A stretch of DNA of 64,000 bases from Hysterangium stoloniferum (Eukaryota; Basidiomycota; Agaricomycetes; Hysterangiales; Hysterangiaceae), in the NCBI GenBank assembly GCA_015178975.1, contig WHVD01000180.1, positions 62,001 through 126,000 on the forward strand, written 5' to 3'. Numbering within the stretch: the first letter of the stretch is position 1; the number at the start of each line of letters is the position of its first letter. The notes below the pieces were generated by a model. It was not told the origin of the DNA, did not search any database, and saw only the letters and a program-made list of their open reading frames with translations. The position numbers and the translations under genes were made by a program. Positions 24,487-36,310 of this stretch are shown piece by piece.

Positions 24487-24690
24487 TTGATGACCAACTA
24501 CAGGTCTGAAATACGGCCTATGCCACATTTCAATTGCTGGTGGCCGGGACTCTACTCTGGTTACACCACTAGGCTAACTGACGCACAAGTGCGGGAATGT
24601 GTAGCCCTGCACGAGGCCATGCATCTTTTTAGATACAACATTCGCACTCTTCCCGTTGAGCTTCCATTTCCTGTAATTGGATCCGCGTAA
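24487..24690 (+). other. Short open frame, unrecognised
   Basis: A 67-codon frame with no similarity I recognise. It has no clear introns or neighbours in phase. It may be chance or a remnant. It is listed because nothing else fills this interval. Confidence 0.15.
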
Positions 24691-26481
24691 AAGCTTTATG
24701 GCGGTGTAGTAGGCTGAGACAGGCCAGGGTCAACTCCCGACAAGTTTCGCAAATATTTTAAATCCAATATATCTCTTTGACTCTCCTGTACATGGATCAT
24801 ATTAACGACAATGCTTCAACCACTCTCAACCCTCGAATTGACATCCCCGAAAGTGTACATGATAGGGACGAAGGACCGCGTCTAAGTATATCGAAGTGTG
24901 AGTACTGTCAAATTCCCATATAATCCCATAAGATCCATAACCTATAGTATGTGAATTTTTCCCAGAAAGCCGTCTGATGGTAATCATAAGTTCATCCATG
25001 CGCATGGCCCGGATTTCCTGTTAAATTAATAGAAATATATCACACATCCAATGGTCTTTCTCCAGACCCTGGATATGCCGTAGTTGCCAGTAATTGGTGG
25101 TGCATTGCTTCGTCAGCCTTCAAGCAATTACTGATTTTATCGTCTCTGGAGGCGAGTAGATCCTATCAATATTCTTCATACTAAATCGTTATAAAAATTG
25201 ACGACTTGTTTAACCTTTTAGACATGAGATATCCAGCTATAGATCTGGTGGTATATTGAAAGCTCACAACGCGGTCTCGCTTCCTAACTAAAAATACTTG
25301 TACTAACGTCGACTGTCCGACTGGTTCGAATGTCTAGTATTTTTCTTTCTTTCTTCCCCTGAACAACGTAGACTGGTGCGCTATAAATAATTCATTATTA
25401 ATGATAGTATTTAAATGGTCTCCGAACCAAGTGACTTGGCAGTCCTCTGCTTCACTAGCTCGATGCGATGACCTTGCTGTTCTTCAGGCTCTTTTAAGTT
25501 ATTCTATCACAGGTAACATATCTCTTCGAATACAACATTCGTCGTATTATTAGTACGATTCAGCCACTTCTTGAAAGTACGGTACAGTGTAGTTTAATTG
25601 CGCAACACAGTGAGGAGAACTCTTTTTATAAGTCCTGCGTACTACGAAGCCTATTAAAAATCAGCGATCGATAAATTATCTGCCGATGTTTCAGGTTATT
25701 TATTGGTTTTTATATCGTCATGGATATTGTTAGTACGGCATAAATTTCTACGTTAATGACTTATCTAGATTCGTCGCTGCGTCACCATGACCTTATCGAT
25801 GGCACATCAAGCCTTGACTTCGCCTCGAGACGACTGATAGGCTCAATGCGCAAATGGCTCGGTGATAACCATGCTTAAAGGTTTTCGGACCCCTTTTCCC
25901 AACAAATTTTCACATGAACCACATCAGGAAATGGGAAGATTAGTAAGTATGCCGTCTATATTGTCTAGAGCCATCTAGGAGAGCTAGCTAGCTCGGCTAG
26001 ACACGGCTAGACACACTACTTTCGCGAGATCCCTATTTACTAGTCGGTATAAAAGCTTACGATAGATCTAGGGAAGCTAGGGAGTCTAGGGAGTCTACAT
26101 AATGGGTGTAGACATTCCCAAATCCCTGATGCAGATGCTAATGCATTTGTTATCTGATATTACCGCTCTTCAAGCTGTTGGCATTTCTGTAGGATCCCCA
26201 CGCATCACTAGCACTACCGGATTGACGAATCTGAAAAATAGTGCACTCAAGCGGCCATCGAACTCATCGAGATCATGTATGGTTTAATTATACCGACATA
26301 GCTTCTATTTTTCCATGTGTGTGAAGATACTTTACATCGCTTGAGTCTTTGTGTTGGAGACGCAACTGGATTCATACCCATCCTCTCCCCTTGCATGCAG
26401 ATCAACAGCAACAATTAATTGGAATGCGCAACTAGATCTCTGCATCGAGATTTAGTATGTGATCACACGTCAAAATTAATC
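24691..26481. other. Gene-poor stretch, no supported gene
   Basis: Both strands are full of stops and I recognise no exon. A run of GGGAAGCTAGGGAGTCTAGG-type short repeats occurs near 26068-26098. A 61-codon frame at 26102-26287 resembles nothing known. Confidence 0.4.
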
Positions 26482-27036
26482 TCACGAACTGGCATCGCTC
26501 AAGTCCACAGGCCTATTTTCCCTGGCCCATATCATCTCGCCCTCCGATCGTGAGGGCGGAGGATTGAAGCCATTTATTCTCCACAATCCCCGCTCATGTT
26601 GCTCGATATGGAATTCCCAGTCTATCCCTCGTGGTTTGAAAATTGGAGCCCATGCGGCTTCCAGGCCGTCGAGGTTGTATTGGTATCGCTCCGGTGGGAC
26701 TGTGCTGTATCGGTGGAAGTTAGTTACTCAATACTCAGGGGAAGGGCGGGAAGCGTTACCGTGCGAGCTGTTGAGAGACGATTCGTACAAAGTTGTTACG
26801 CTTTTCCCCGCCAACGAATATATTATCTAGATATTAAATAATGTAACAGCATCAATACGGAGCGTATTACATGAGGAACGGGAATATTTACCTTCTTCCA
26901 CATCTATGAACAACACGATGACATAAAAAGCTGGCAAGCCGGATTGAGTGTAATATTTCGTAAGTTCTTTGGATATGGTCGCCTTCTCCTCTGAAGAGAG
27001 CAGCCCAGGGGGGGTGTAGATGCGATGAAGAGGCAT
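26482..27036 (-). CDS. Tautomerase family protein (cis-CaaD-like)
   Basis: Three exons on the minus strand: 26892-27036, 26760-26826 and 26482-26704. They join in frame to give 144 residues. The start is chosen because the second residue is proline (MPLHRIYTPPGLLS). Pro-1 is the catalytic base in this superfamily once Met is removed. The core continues as GLPAFYVIVLFIDVEEG, then IFVGGEKRNNFVRIVSQQLAR. It ends with APIFKPRGIDWEFHIEQH and a C-terminal NGFNPPPSRSEGEMIW. Length and order fit the Tautomerase_3 group of fungi, related to cis-3-chloroacrylic acid dehalogenase. The natural substrate is unknown. The gene is intact although the DNA around it is decayed. The last intron needs the first of two nearby AGs to hold the frame. 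Confidence 0.85.
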
Positions 27037-28290
27037 ATTGGTTGCAGAATGGATCCGGGGGCTATCGGATATAATGTTCTGGAGAGAAGAGGTTCCGTCT
27101 ACCATCTCTTTATAATGACGTTGTTTACACTATCCGCATCCGCACAAATGAAGACGGATTAAGTTGACGTCCGATGAATCGCAAGAGTGCGATATCTCGG
27201 ACAAGGCATGTCAGCTCTTCTTGCCCTCATAAGCTTACGGAGCCTGTCTCTATTACTCGTTTGAAATCATGCTTTGTTACAGTCTAATCAGCTGCGGGAT
27301 TGTTAGTAGGACTATGGTTCCTTTTCTAGAGCTCACCTCTCCGCGTGAGCTCGTGACTCGTGCCGTCTGAGCAGAGTCTTCGCATCACCCTTTAGCTTGT
27401 GTAAACGCCTCACGGGGTAGTCACAGAGCTGCGCGCTTGCTTTGTCTTAGTCTTGCTCTGTCAGACCCCCGCCAGGTATGAGATTATTATTCTCTTGTAT
27501 TTTAGTTTCCCTGAGTCCCCGCATAGTGCTGTATCTTGTATACTTTTCGTTTCCCACCTCTCCCTCCCTGTATGTTTCCCTACCGGTGTACCATCCATTG
27601 GAAATATACTTAGGGCCGACGCTGACCCGCGAGGACGTCGTCGTTCTACCGACTAACAAAACAGTCGAATGGATAGCAATGTGCTATTATAAATATAATA
27701 GGACCGAATAAAACAAGTTCTACCTAACCGCTTGATTCGTTGAAAAATATATTACTGAAATCCCGTTGAGTTGCTGTCCAGGATTAAATCTCTATGCTTC
27801 TTGGATGATTTATCGGTTGCTCACCTAACCGTTCCAACTAAGGCGTGAGTAGCTTTGTACTCCATCCATACTAATCTACATACGCAGTCATTTAATATAG
27901 GTAACTCAATATAATTGCTCACCTAATCATTCCAACAATTAGTATAGTCCAACGCCCTTTTATCTCTATCTTATCAGTCAGTCAAGTGTTACCTTGAAGA
28001 ATTTCGTCTGATCAGCGAAAAGTTACCAAACAACAATTTAATTTCTAAGCCTTGTTAGTGAGGGGAGTCTGTCGGAGGTTTATGAAGCAGCGCAGATGAG
28101 CGAAGAGCCCGACATCACCGATAGATCGGAAAAACGTTCGCAGATAAACAGGAAAGCCAACGATTTTGCTTATCAACTGCAAATTATGGGTCAGAGTTGA
28201 AATATTGGGTTTCAGAGAGTTATGATGGGTCGAAATTCCCTGCGTACCAACTTGGTAACTCTAAAATTCTTTGGGGTTTTAGAGAGTGAC
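27037..28290. other. Gene-poor stretch, no supported gene
   Basis: Short overlapping frames at 27447-27711 appear on both strands and are not protein-like. The block 27400-27760 could be an old LTR-like fragment, but no paired ends or target duplication were found. The rest shows nothing recognisable. Confidence 0.35.
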
Positions 28291-28899
28291 TTATCGGAGA
28301 TATGGGTTTCATCACTTCCCAATATATATCGGCCATAGATACACTCTATTCAACAACCGTTGGTGGTGATGTCCATCAGAGGGTTACTATCGACCTCTTC
28401 ACACCATTCATTGAACCATACGACACTATATTTGCTCAGGATCCTCTTCAGCAGTTTCTCGCCATGTTTATCTGCGCGTTTGGTAGACGGCTGCGAGCCC
28501 ACTTTCAAACAACCCTCAGATTACTCTACGCATTCAACAGACCATTCATTTGACACATCTCCAGAGACTCCTCAACTAGTCGACTCTCACTAGCCAAGCT
28601 TCCAGAAACATAGTGCCATTATGCAGCTCCTATTTGATTTGGATAGTTCACTCTGTGTCCTATTCGCAGCATTCTGCTCATCCAGGCATTCAGGATATCT
28701 CTATCTGTTAACATAAACGTTGCAGACTAACAAAATAAATCACACTGAAATACGAAAATAGTTAAGGAGATAAATTACGAACCAGGACAATGCTTCATTG
28801 CATTCAATCCGAGTCTCGTTTGTCACAACACAAGTATGCACTGTACAGTGTTGCTTTGCACCACCTGTAGCCGCACCGGCCACCGAAGGGGCATGTTAT

Positions 28900-29600
28900 G
28901 ATTTTGAACCCGGGGTATCTTCAATCTATCACCTTTTCGGGAATGGATAATTACCGCGAACGAGCTTGAACCCACCTAGGACACCTGATTTTAACACTGT
29001 TCCAGATACTTCCGATTCCTGTTGAGTGGGGTTGTTCTGGTCCAGCCGAGGGTGGCGATCACCCCGTTCTCAGGCTATTCAGCATACTCTTGAGTAAGAT
29101 CCCCCCAATTATACTGTGCCAAATTTCCATGTGCACCAAATATATGGACAAAAGTACGTATCAGGCTGTGCTTCAGACCATATAAACTTTTTGCAAAGGC
29201 TCCGAGTCATCCAGGAGATCTTCAAGAGTGAAGAAAAACGATTTCGAAGGACCCTATACCACACCGAGGTGTCAGTACGGTATAAAATATGGTATGTCGG
29301 TTGGACAATCGCATAGCAGTTGCCTCCGTAGCAATGTGCCATGAAATACAACAGCGAAAGTTACTAACAATGTCGGTTTGTTGACGATCGTCGCAAAAGA
29401 TCTGAATGTAAAAATTTCCAACGTGTTTGTCATGTGCTCCCTGGTTGAAAGGGCATCAAATAATGCAAATAAGATAATAGAAGGGTCAAAAACATACGTC
29501 AGCGCATTAATGACACCGTCCTGTGTCTCTGCGACATCATCAGGCACAAGATCTGCCGTGAATGATGATAACCTTACAGCTCCTTAAGATCGAGAGAGAG
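28900..29600 (-). pseudogene. Possible broken multi-exon gene, unrecognised
   Basis: On the minus strand, exon-like pieces can be joined by GT-AG introns. One holding DVAETQDGVINALT splices to EHMTNTLEIFTFRSF, then to a piece with SKSFFFTLEDLLDDSEPLQ. Further down, a piece reads GGFKLVRGNYPFPKR. The frame then closes, and no start or family is recognised. It may be a relic of a gene or chance. Confidence 0.25.
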
Positions 29601-31431
29601 AAGGGAAAGTCTGATATTGTTCAACAATCTCTCAATTACCTAGATACTTCTCAAAACCAGTGACATAGCTACTTTTCAAAGCGAAACCTACCTCAGGAAA
29701 CCACGCCCGACGTTCATCAAGTATGTTCCGGTGAAACTTAACATGTGAATATGGGTAATTCTTCCAAATATTATCCGAAGTCTCATTAGAGTTTAATTCT
29801 CGTACTTTAGTTTCTATTTAAAACATGCTAGTGTCGATATCGTGTGATAATTCCTAGAATTTCCCCCGGAAAACACTATTGTATGATATCACAAGTACCG
29901 CACCAAAAGCGCATGGCATCGCACTGCCGTCGGTGGGAACGTCCCTACACACGAGATTCGAAATAACAGCAGTAAAACAACTCACGCCAGTGTTCAAGAA
30001 ACAACCTTGTTCGTTCTTGTTGACGAAGAATTACTCCTTGGTGAGGTGGTCCGCTTTGTTCAAATGCGTGAGGGAAATAACCATTGGTCAAATACAAAAA
30101 CGGCGTAGCTACAATTTAAAACCTGGGGACGGATATCTGAAAGTTTCTGCACTTTTGTATCGACTTAGTAATTTTAACACTATAAACTTAAAATATCCTA
30201 GATAAGGGTACTTTTCCTCGCAGCTACATCACGAACAACAAAATCTATATATATTGGCATGAATTATATTGTAGAGACAACGAAAATGCTTGGAAGATTA
30301 TCCCTTATAGTGTACCATGAAGGCAGCATACATGGCAGCTAGCTGAATATCAGTTTTAAGTTGTATGCTTACTCTCCAACCCCGGCGGTGACCCAACTTG
30401 CGGACTGAAAACTCTCAACTCGTGTCTAGCACATAATGGCATATTAACCGTGAAATGTGAGATTATCAATAAATTTATGTCATAACGTGAACATAAAATG
30501 ATCCGGGAAGTGGATGGTTTCGTGACGAGAAGGCCGTAGCCTTGATAGGTAGAGAGTGTAATTAATGTTCTTGATTTAATTAAGACTGACATGATATTGT
30601 AGTTTGGGCTACTTAAATTAATGTGGCTGAAAAAGAGTGGAAGCGAAGCGGGGAAGAAATTTGTCCTGCAGCTCTAAAGCTGCTCAAGAAAAGTACTTTT
30701 CTCTCTTGATCATGATAACATGACGGTACGGAGCGTCAAGCTTTTTTCCTCATGAAGCTTACTATACCACAGATACGACGAGCACAATATTATATTATTT
30801 TTCCAGCCCAAGAGACTTGCGGAGCGGAGACCCGCTGATCAATAGGGATCCGCACCCGGCGCTCAATTTATGTTCCTGTGTTGTCCGCTTCGGTGTCCAT
30901 TGTCAACCTCATTGTTGCAACACTGAACGCTTGACTCTCATGTCCAGTAACTAATTTCCTACAAATCGTGACTCTACGGATATGCTATTTTAAGACCGCT
31001 GTAATATTATGATTGTGGGACGACAAGATGAGGATGTACGTGGCACCGGTAAATTGCAATCTTAATATTGCTCTTTAAGCAAATAAATATAATGGTAACT
31101 TTATACAAGACAGAGGAGGATGCTTGTTGAAGCGATTCATGTTTATTTTGTACCACTGCAATTAACAATTCAAATACTATCTTTAAGGTTCACTAGCGGT
31201 GCAGTATACAGCCTACTTAGCTATATCGGCGTCTGTTCAATGCAGCAATTGGGCGTACCGAAGGCCATTTGGTTATTTATTGTTGCCATATCTCTTCTTT
31301 AAGTCGCGATTGCGGTGTTCCCGCTCCGACTTGAGAAGCGGTGGCTGTCGTACCTACCACTCCTCTTGAAGAAATCTCTCGGACCACACTATACACCTCC
31401 CTTCGGGGACTGATTCAACAATTACTTCTCT
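29601..31431. other. Gene-poor stretch, no supported gene
   Basis: Open frames at 29879-30205, 30356-30592 and 31120-31302 have no recognisable product or splice partners. No RNA gene or repeat was identified. Confidence 0.35.
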
Positions 31432-33355
31432 ATGCCTCCGCCATTCATTGACGAAAATCTCGTACAGCACCATCTTGGTCCCCAACAAGTCGCAATTACG
31501 GCTGGACAACTGTGAGTCCATCTAGCTACTCCCGAGGTAAGTCCGGGCTAACGTAAAACAGTTCGATATCGAAGGTAAGCGCAGGCCAGAAGGAGAATCA
31601 GGGCCTAATTTCTGTTGTTCCAAAGCGTTATGTCTGTGCTGCCATGACCATGCTGGTCTACGATCATCTGCTTACGCTTTCTGATGAAGTATTAACAACT
31701 ATCAAACTTACCTTATCGCATCTCATCCTAGTCCTGAACAGGTTGAGCATGTGTGGAAACGAAAGCGGAGTGCAGGTCCGGCATGACTTCTCATTTACTA
31801 AATTGCATTGACCTATTGGATTATTCAATAGTATCGGTGTTGTTCTTATGGGTAATGCTCTTGGCTATCTTGCCCATTATAGTCACTCAACGGTTACTTA
31901 GAACCGGTATTACACGTTGATATGCATGATTCTGGTTGTCTCTGTTAGGTGCGTCAATGTGAATGCATGCTCGTTGCTGAATGTTTACAAGGGGGTGTTT
32001 TCCCAGTCATAATCTCGAGGCAAGTAGCACAGATCGTGTCCTTCCATCTTTGCCGCTTACTCACTAGACTAGGAGTGAGCATTCCGCCAAAATTGATCTG
32101 CGGCTGCTTCACGCCAAGGTTTTTTTATTTAGATGCGACAAGTTTATCCCCTTTGAGAAATGGGGAATTGCGATACCTCTTGTAGCAATCCCGGGTGCAT
32201 TGCTAATACTTCGGTAATATTGATCCAATAGCTATTTGTTCCAGATCAGGCCCTCACACTACACACTCACGCAGTGTATACGCATTATACGATAGGAATA
32301 TCTACGTCCTTGTCTATTTATCCGCCCTACTTCTTGGTACGGTCGGTGTAGGCATCTGGGAAGTTTCGTTCCCTGGTGGGGGACGTGAGTAGCCATTAAT
32401 TTTAGTTTACATCTAAATAACTTACAATATGCATGTACCCTTTAGAACTTCGACTACATTATCAACGAATTAATGAACTCAAAGGTATTTGGTTTAGGTC
32501 TTAATAGGCTATTATACCGACTATACTCTCTAATGTATTCATTTAGGCTGCGCTTTCATGCCCTCTCTAGACCTGTTAGTCGCCTCCCTCTGTCTTTATA
32601 CCACACCCTAAAGAGTCTACTACCAGCGGCCCTCTAGCCAGCACCTTCTTAGCTGCCGATTTAGCTTTCGATGTCTCCGTTTTCATTCTCACAATGTTAA
32701 AGACGAGGCGCTCGTTATGGTCTGATAAAAATTTGCCTCTGCTCAGAAGACTTGGGCAAGATGGTGCTCTGTATTTTCTGCACGTTTATTTATTTTTATT
32801 TTGTGTTTTGTCCTCACTATTTCTGGGTACAGTGCTATCTCTTCTTCGGTTTGCATATGGCTTTTCATGGTTATTTTTGCTCCTGTAAGTCTGCCTAGGG
32901 CTGTTGCTAGACTCCGGCGATGCTAAAACATCTATCAGTGGCAAGTGAAATGGATGAATGCATTGTACGCCTCCGACTCCGTCATCATTACATATTTATA
33001 TTTACATATGAACGTTCTCGTATCAGACCCACTTTTTGGTAAGTCAGGCTCTTCATAACAGAAAAAACTACCTTACATCTCTTCCATCAGCCTCATGGCG
33101 ACCATGATCAACCGCCTGACGATCAGCATTCGTGTAGATCCAGTCGTAGACCTTAGCACATCCACAGGAGCAATACAGGAGCCGCAACGACTCCGCCATG
33201 GTTATAGTCTACGACAACGAATATGGATGCGGATACGAGGGCGCAGTTTATCAGATGCGTCGACGCAAGATGATGTTACAGCTATTATGGCACGACGACT
33301 GAGTGATACCAACGATGTGGAAAGCCCTGGAGACCAAATGGCACAGGTACTATGA
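31432..33355 (+). pseudogene. DUF6533-type fungal membrane protein, probable pseudogene
   Basis: The starting exon reads MPPPFIDENLVQHHLG (31432). After short introns come YDHLLTLSDE and VEHVWKRKRS, the DUF6533 signature. Membrane segments follow: IAIPLVAIPGALLILR (about 32166-32213) splices to YALYDRNIYVLVYLSALLLG (from 32272). Then come DLLVASLCLYTTP and LAADLAFDVSVFILTMLKTRRSLW (near 32640-32720). The C-terminal MINRLTISIRVDP and a soluble tail end at 33355. Between CLYTTP and the next segment the frame shifts without a usable intron (near 32605), and the second exon join also fails. The family is a large, lineage-expanded set of multi-pass proteins of unknown function in Agaricomycetes. 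Confidence 0.65.
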
Positions 33356-33746
33356 CTTGTAGTATTAGTTTCAGAAATGTATACGCTGTACTATCTTGGA
33401 ATCGTCTTGAAATAGACTGTCGCAGTGTAGCCATTCCTTGCGCATCTTGCTCTGATCAGAATACGCTTCTTGTTGTGAATCTGGACGGATCCAGAGACCT
33501 TTTTCTCAATGAACAATTCCCCATCCAACGACTATTATCAATATTTATAAATAAAAAAACACTAAAAGAATCCCAATCCCTCAAGGCTCACAGACCAACG
33601 GGAAAAAAGACAAGTCCAAAGCTGCACCTTGAAAGGCCTAACGCCAAATCATAGAATAGACTCTCTGTTGATTTGAAATATGCGGCTTTATCACAATGAT
33701 CACCCAGGTAGATTTTTGAACTTACGAGCACTTGACAAATTGGACC

Positions 33747-34235
33747 CTATAGGTTATTTTTGTTGGGTGCTTCGCTTGCAGCACGTTTCCGTGGGCGTTT
33801 TGAGCGCCGCGGCGGTGTCCCGGAGCAGTTTGGGCAGCTTGGGTGTGTAATTTTGTATTTCATTGGGTAAGTCGCAGGCGATGGTGGCTGTGGTGGCTGT
33901 GGTGGTTGAGGTTCAACTGCAACTTCGATTGTCCTTGCACTTTTAGCGATACGTCGCCAGACGTCGCTGGTGACATACGCTCTGTCGGTTCCGCAGACGT
34001 CGTATTCTGCGGATACCAGCGACACGATATCAGTGTCCTTAATAGTTGGGTAATTAGCCCGCGCCGTTTTGACCGTTTTCTGTGAACGGAAAAGAAACAA
34101 GTTTAGGGTGAAATTCTTCAACAATAATGGAGGACTCGCATTGTATGAGGCCTTTCTTGAGACCAATACGACTTTCTTTTTATATACCAGTTGTAGGTCA
34201 TCTTCGACGAATTTACTGCTGGCCGCTTTGGGCAT
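33747..34235 (-). CDS. Small basic protein gene, unrecognised
   Basis: Two exons on the minus strand: 34188-34235 (MPKAASSKFVEDDLQL) and 33747-34079, joined by a 108-nt GT-AG intron. They encode about 126 residues. The middle (DTDIVSLVSAEYDV, SDVWRRIAKSARTIEV) looks like a compact helical domain. A PQPPQPPQPP run and a Lys/Arg-rich tail (RRSKRPRKRA) follow, suggesting nuclear location or nucleic-acid binding. A CPNC pair lies before the basic tail. Unspliced, the frame stays open from 34481. A degenerate second copy lies at about 36056-36310. The function is unknown. Confidence 0.4.
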   Translation of the reverse strand: MPKAASSKFVEDDLQLVYKKKVVLVSRKASYNASPPLLLKNFTLNLFLFRSQKTVKTARANYPTIKDTDIVSLVSAEYDVCGTDRAYVTSDVWRRIAKSARTIEVAVEPQPPQPPQPPSPATYPMKYKITHPSCPNCSGTPPRRSKRPRKRAASEAPNKNNL

Positions 34236-34481
34236 TGCTGGGTAGTAATGAAAAACGATGGGGGTGGGGGGGCGATATCTCCCGTTTTCTCCAATGAAGT
34301 CATTATATATCGTATTTTGACCTGTAGAGCGCTTCAGGGTTTTCTGTAGACGGCTCACGCCGGTGAAGAAACGAAATAACCGTATATATTCCATATACTT
34401 ATCCTGTATAATTCGGATTGCTACAGTCGCAATAAACCGTGCGCCATAGATGAATAACCATGGCAGTGAGTTTTGGCACAT

Positions 34482-36055
34482 TCCAGTAATCGGCGAAGTA
34501 GCACCCCTCCCGTTATACTTATTTTATTTCGGTAGGTAAACTTCGTTGCTCACTGCACGTCGAAGCTCACTACGCATGACAGTGAAGGATTTACTCTGTA
34601 GATATTAGTGGGCCAGTAATTCGGCTAAAAGGCCTCTCACATTTTTCAAGCGAAAGCAACAGACCGTCTAGAACGGTATGCTTAAAGCAAGATGTTTCAG
34701 GAGCCTTGAGGTAGGTCTGGTTGTGGCTGAGCGGAAATACCCGGATATGTACGTATTCCCTACAATATCGTATATAGTTATTTTACTTACATCGGATGCA
34801 ATTCAGTGGATAGATAAAAAATCGTGGCTAGGGCTAGATCTCTGTATGAGAATATTAATAAGGTTTATTGAACGGTTTCAATTCGACTCTGCCGCCTTAT
34901 TACACGACACCGTTAGTCGGCAAGTCCAACTTGAATCAGGAAAGCTATGCCTCTTCTCTAATCGTGATATGTACTAGAGAGTATTTGCATGAATATCAGG
35001 AACCAAATCAATTTGCTAATATTTCATTAGTTGCAAATACTCTCTACTATCTGACAACTGAATGAACTGCAGAAAATCACTAAGGGGACGATGGGGAGTT
35101 ACATGTGTTTCAATCAGACATCTGAATTATTAATCGCAGACTTTGCACCAGTCACTCTACTGATCAAATTTACTATTACATGGCGGCTAGCTACGCCACC
35201 CGGTGAGTGATAAACTGACAGTAATCAATGCTAGAGGTATCACAATATATTGTGACACGCATTCCGCACCCTGCCCCGGAAACGAAGGCCCCAATCAGCG
35301 CATGAATATGAAAAAGAGAAAAAGAAACGGCCAGACTCTTAGATCTGACGTTGTCCGCGGGGGCCGGTTGACGGATTGCTCAGGCGGTTGTGTTCCAACG
35401 GAATCTCCCTAGCCTTTTGAAGGAAAATGTGGGTCATTGTCACACAGGGATTCACCGATACCTAGATTAACAACACTGCTCTCGAAAGTACAGCCGTACA
35501 TTGACCCTGACAATGCCCCACAGTGCCAGTGCAAAACGAACTCCTGGGATGCCTCTCAATAGTCTGATGCGCCATCCAGTAATTTAGCCTCTTCACGTTT
35601 GGTTCCCGTGGTGATCTGATCTGAATACACAGATAAAGATTAATATCGTAAGGATCTGTGAGATATCGATTTGCGTGCCAAATCTGGCAAGATGCACTTC
35701 TATCTTTCCGTGGGGATCTGTGATCGGCGAATGTATTGGAACTATTAGTCGCACGTCGCGTATGCCTGTCTACACCCGAGTGTGCTAGTTTCTCGATGTG
35801 GACGATATAACGACGGATAAATGCGAGAATCTACAATGTCTGAAAAAATCGATTTCTGATTTCTGCTAATTACTGTAGACATAGTTACAATGGCTATCAA
35901 AATATCGAAACATCACATTGATACAAAATACACAGCTTTTCTCTTAACTTTTCAGATTTCAGAATAATCGAGGTTTACAAAAAATTAACGAACTCCTAAT
36001 CAAACAGTCCTGCGCATGAATAAACGAACGCGGGTGCTCCAGTTTCCACTGCGCT
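34482..36055. other. Gene-poor stretch, no supported gene
   Basis: Open frames at 34678-34977 and 35203-35412 match nothing I know. The segment near 35645-35700 resembles a segment near 37185-37245, suggesting an old diverged duplication. Confidence 0.35.
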
Positions 36056-36310
36056 CTAGAGAGGATTAGCGCCAATCATAGGATGCTGATCAGAAATTAT
36101 TAACTTATTAGTTTTTTGTACAAATTGTCTAAACTTACCGGCACTATGGATGCATTTACGGTCACTGCTGCTCGGCGGGGTGGGGTGCCGACTTGAACGC
36201 GACTTACTGTTTTTTGGAGGCTCCACCGTGACCATCGCGACTCGAGCGCTCTTTCCTACGTTTTCCAAGCATCTTTTGAGATGCTGGCTCTGGGCCCAAA
36301 CACGGTGGAC
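36056..36310 (-). pseudogene. Degenerate paralogue of the small basic protein
   Basis: The minus-strand frame reads VGKSARVAMVTVEPPKN. It lines up with IAKSARTIEVAVEPQPP of the gene at 33747-34235. The preceding SISKDAWKT matches TSDVWRR but in another frame. The Pro-rich and basic tail is only partly kept. This looks like a broken second copy about 2 kb away. Confidence 0.4.

Noticed and set aside
27400..27760. Possible solo LTR
   Set aside because: The end looked LTR-like, but no TG...CA pair with a matching 5-bp duplication was found.
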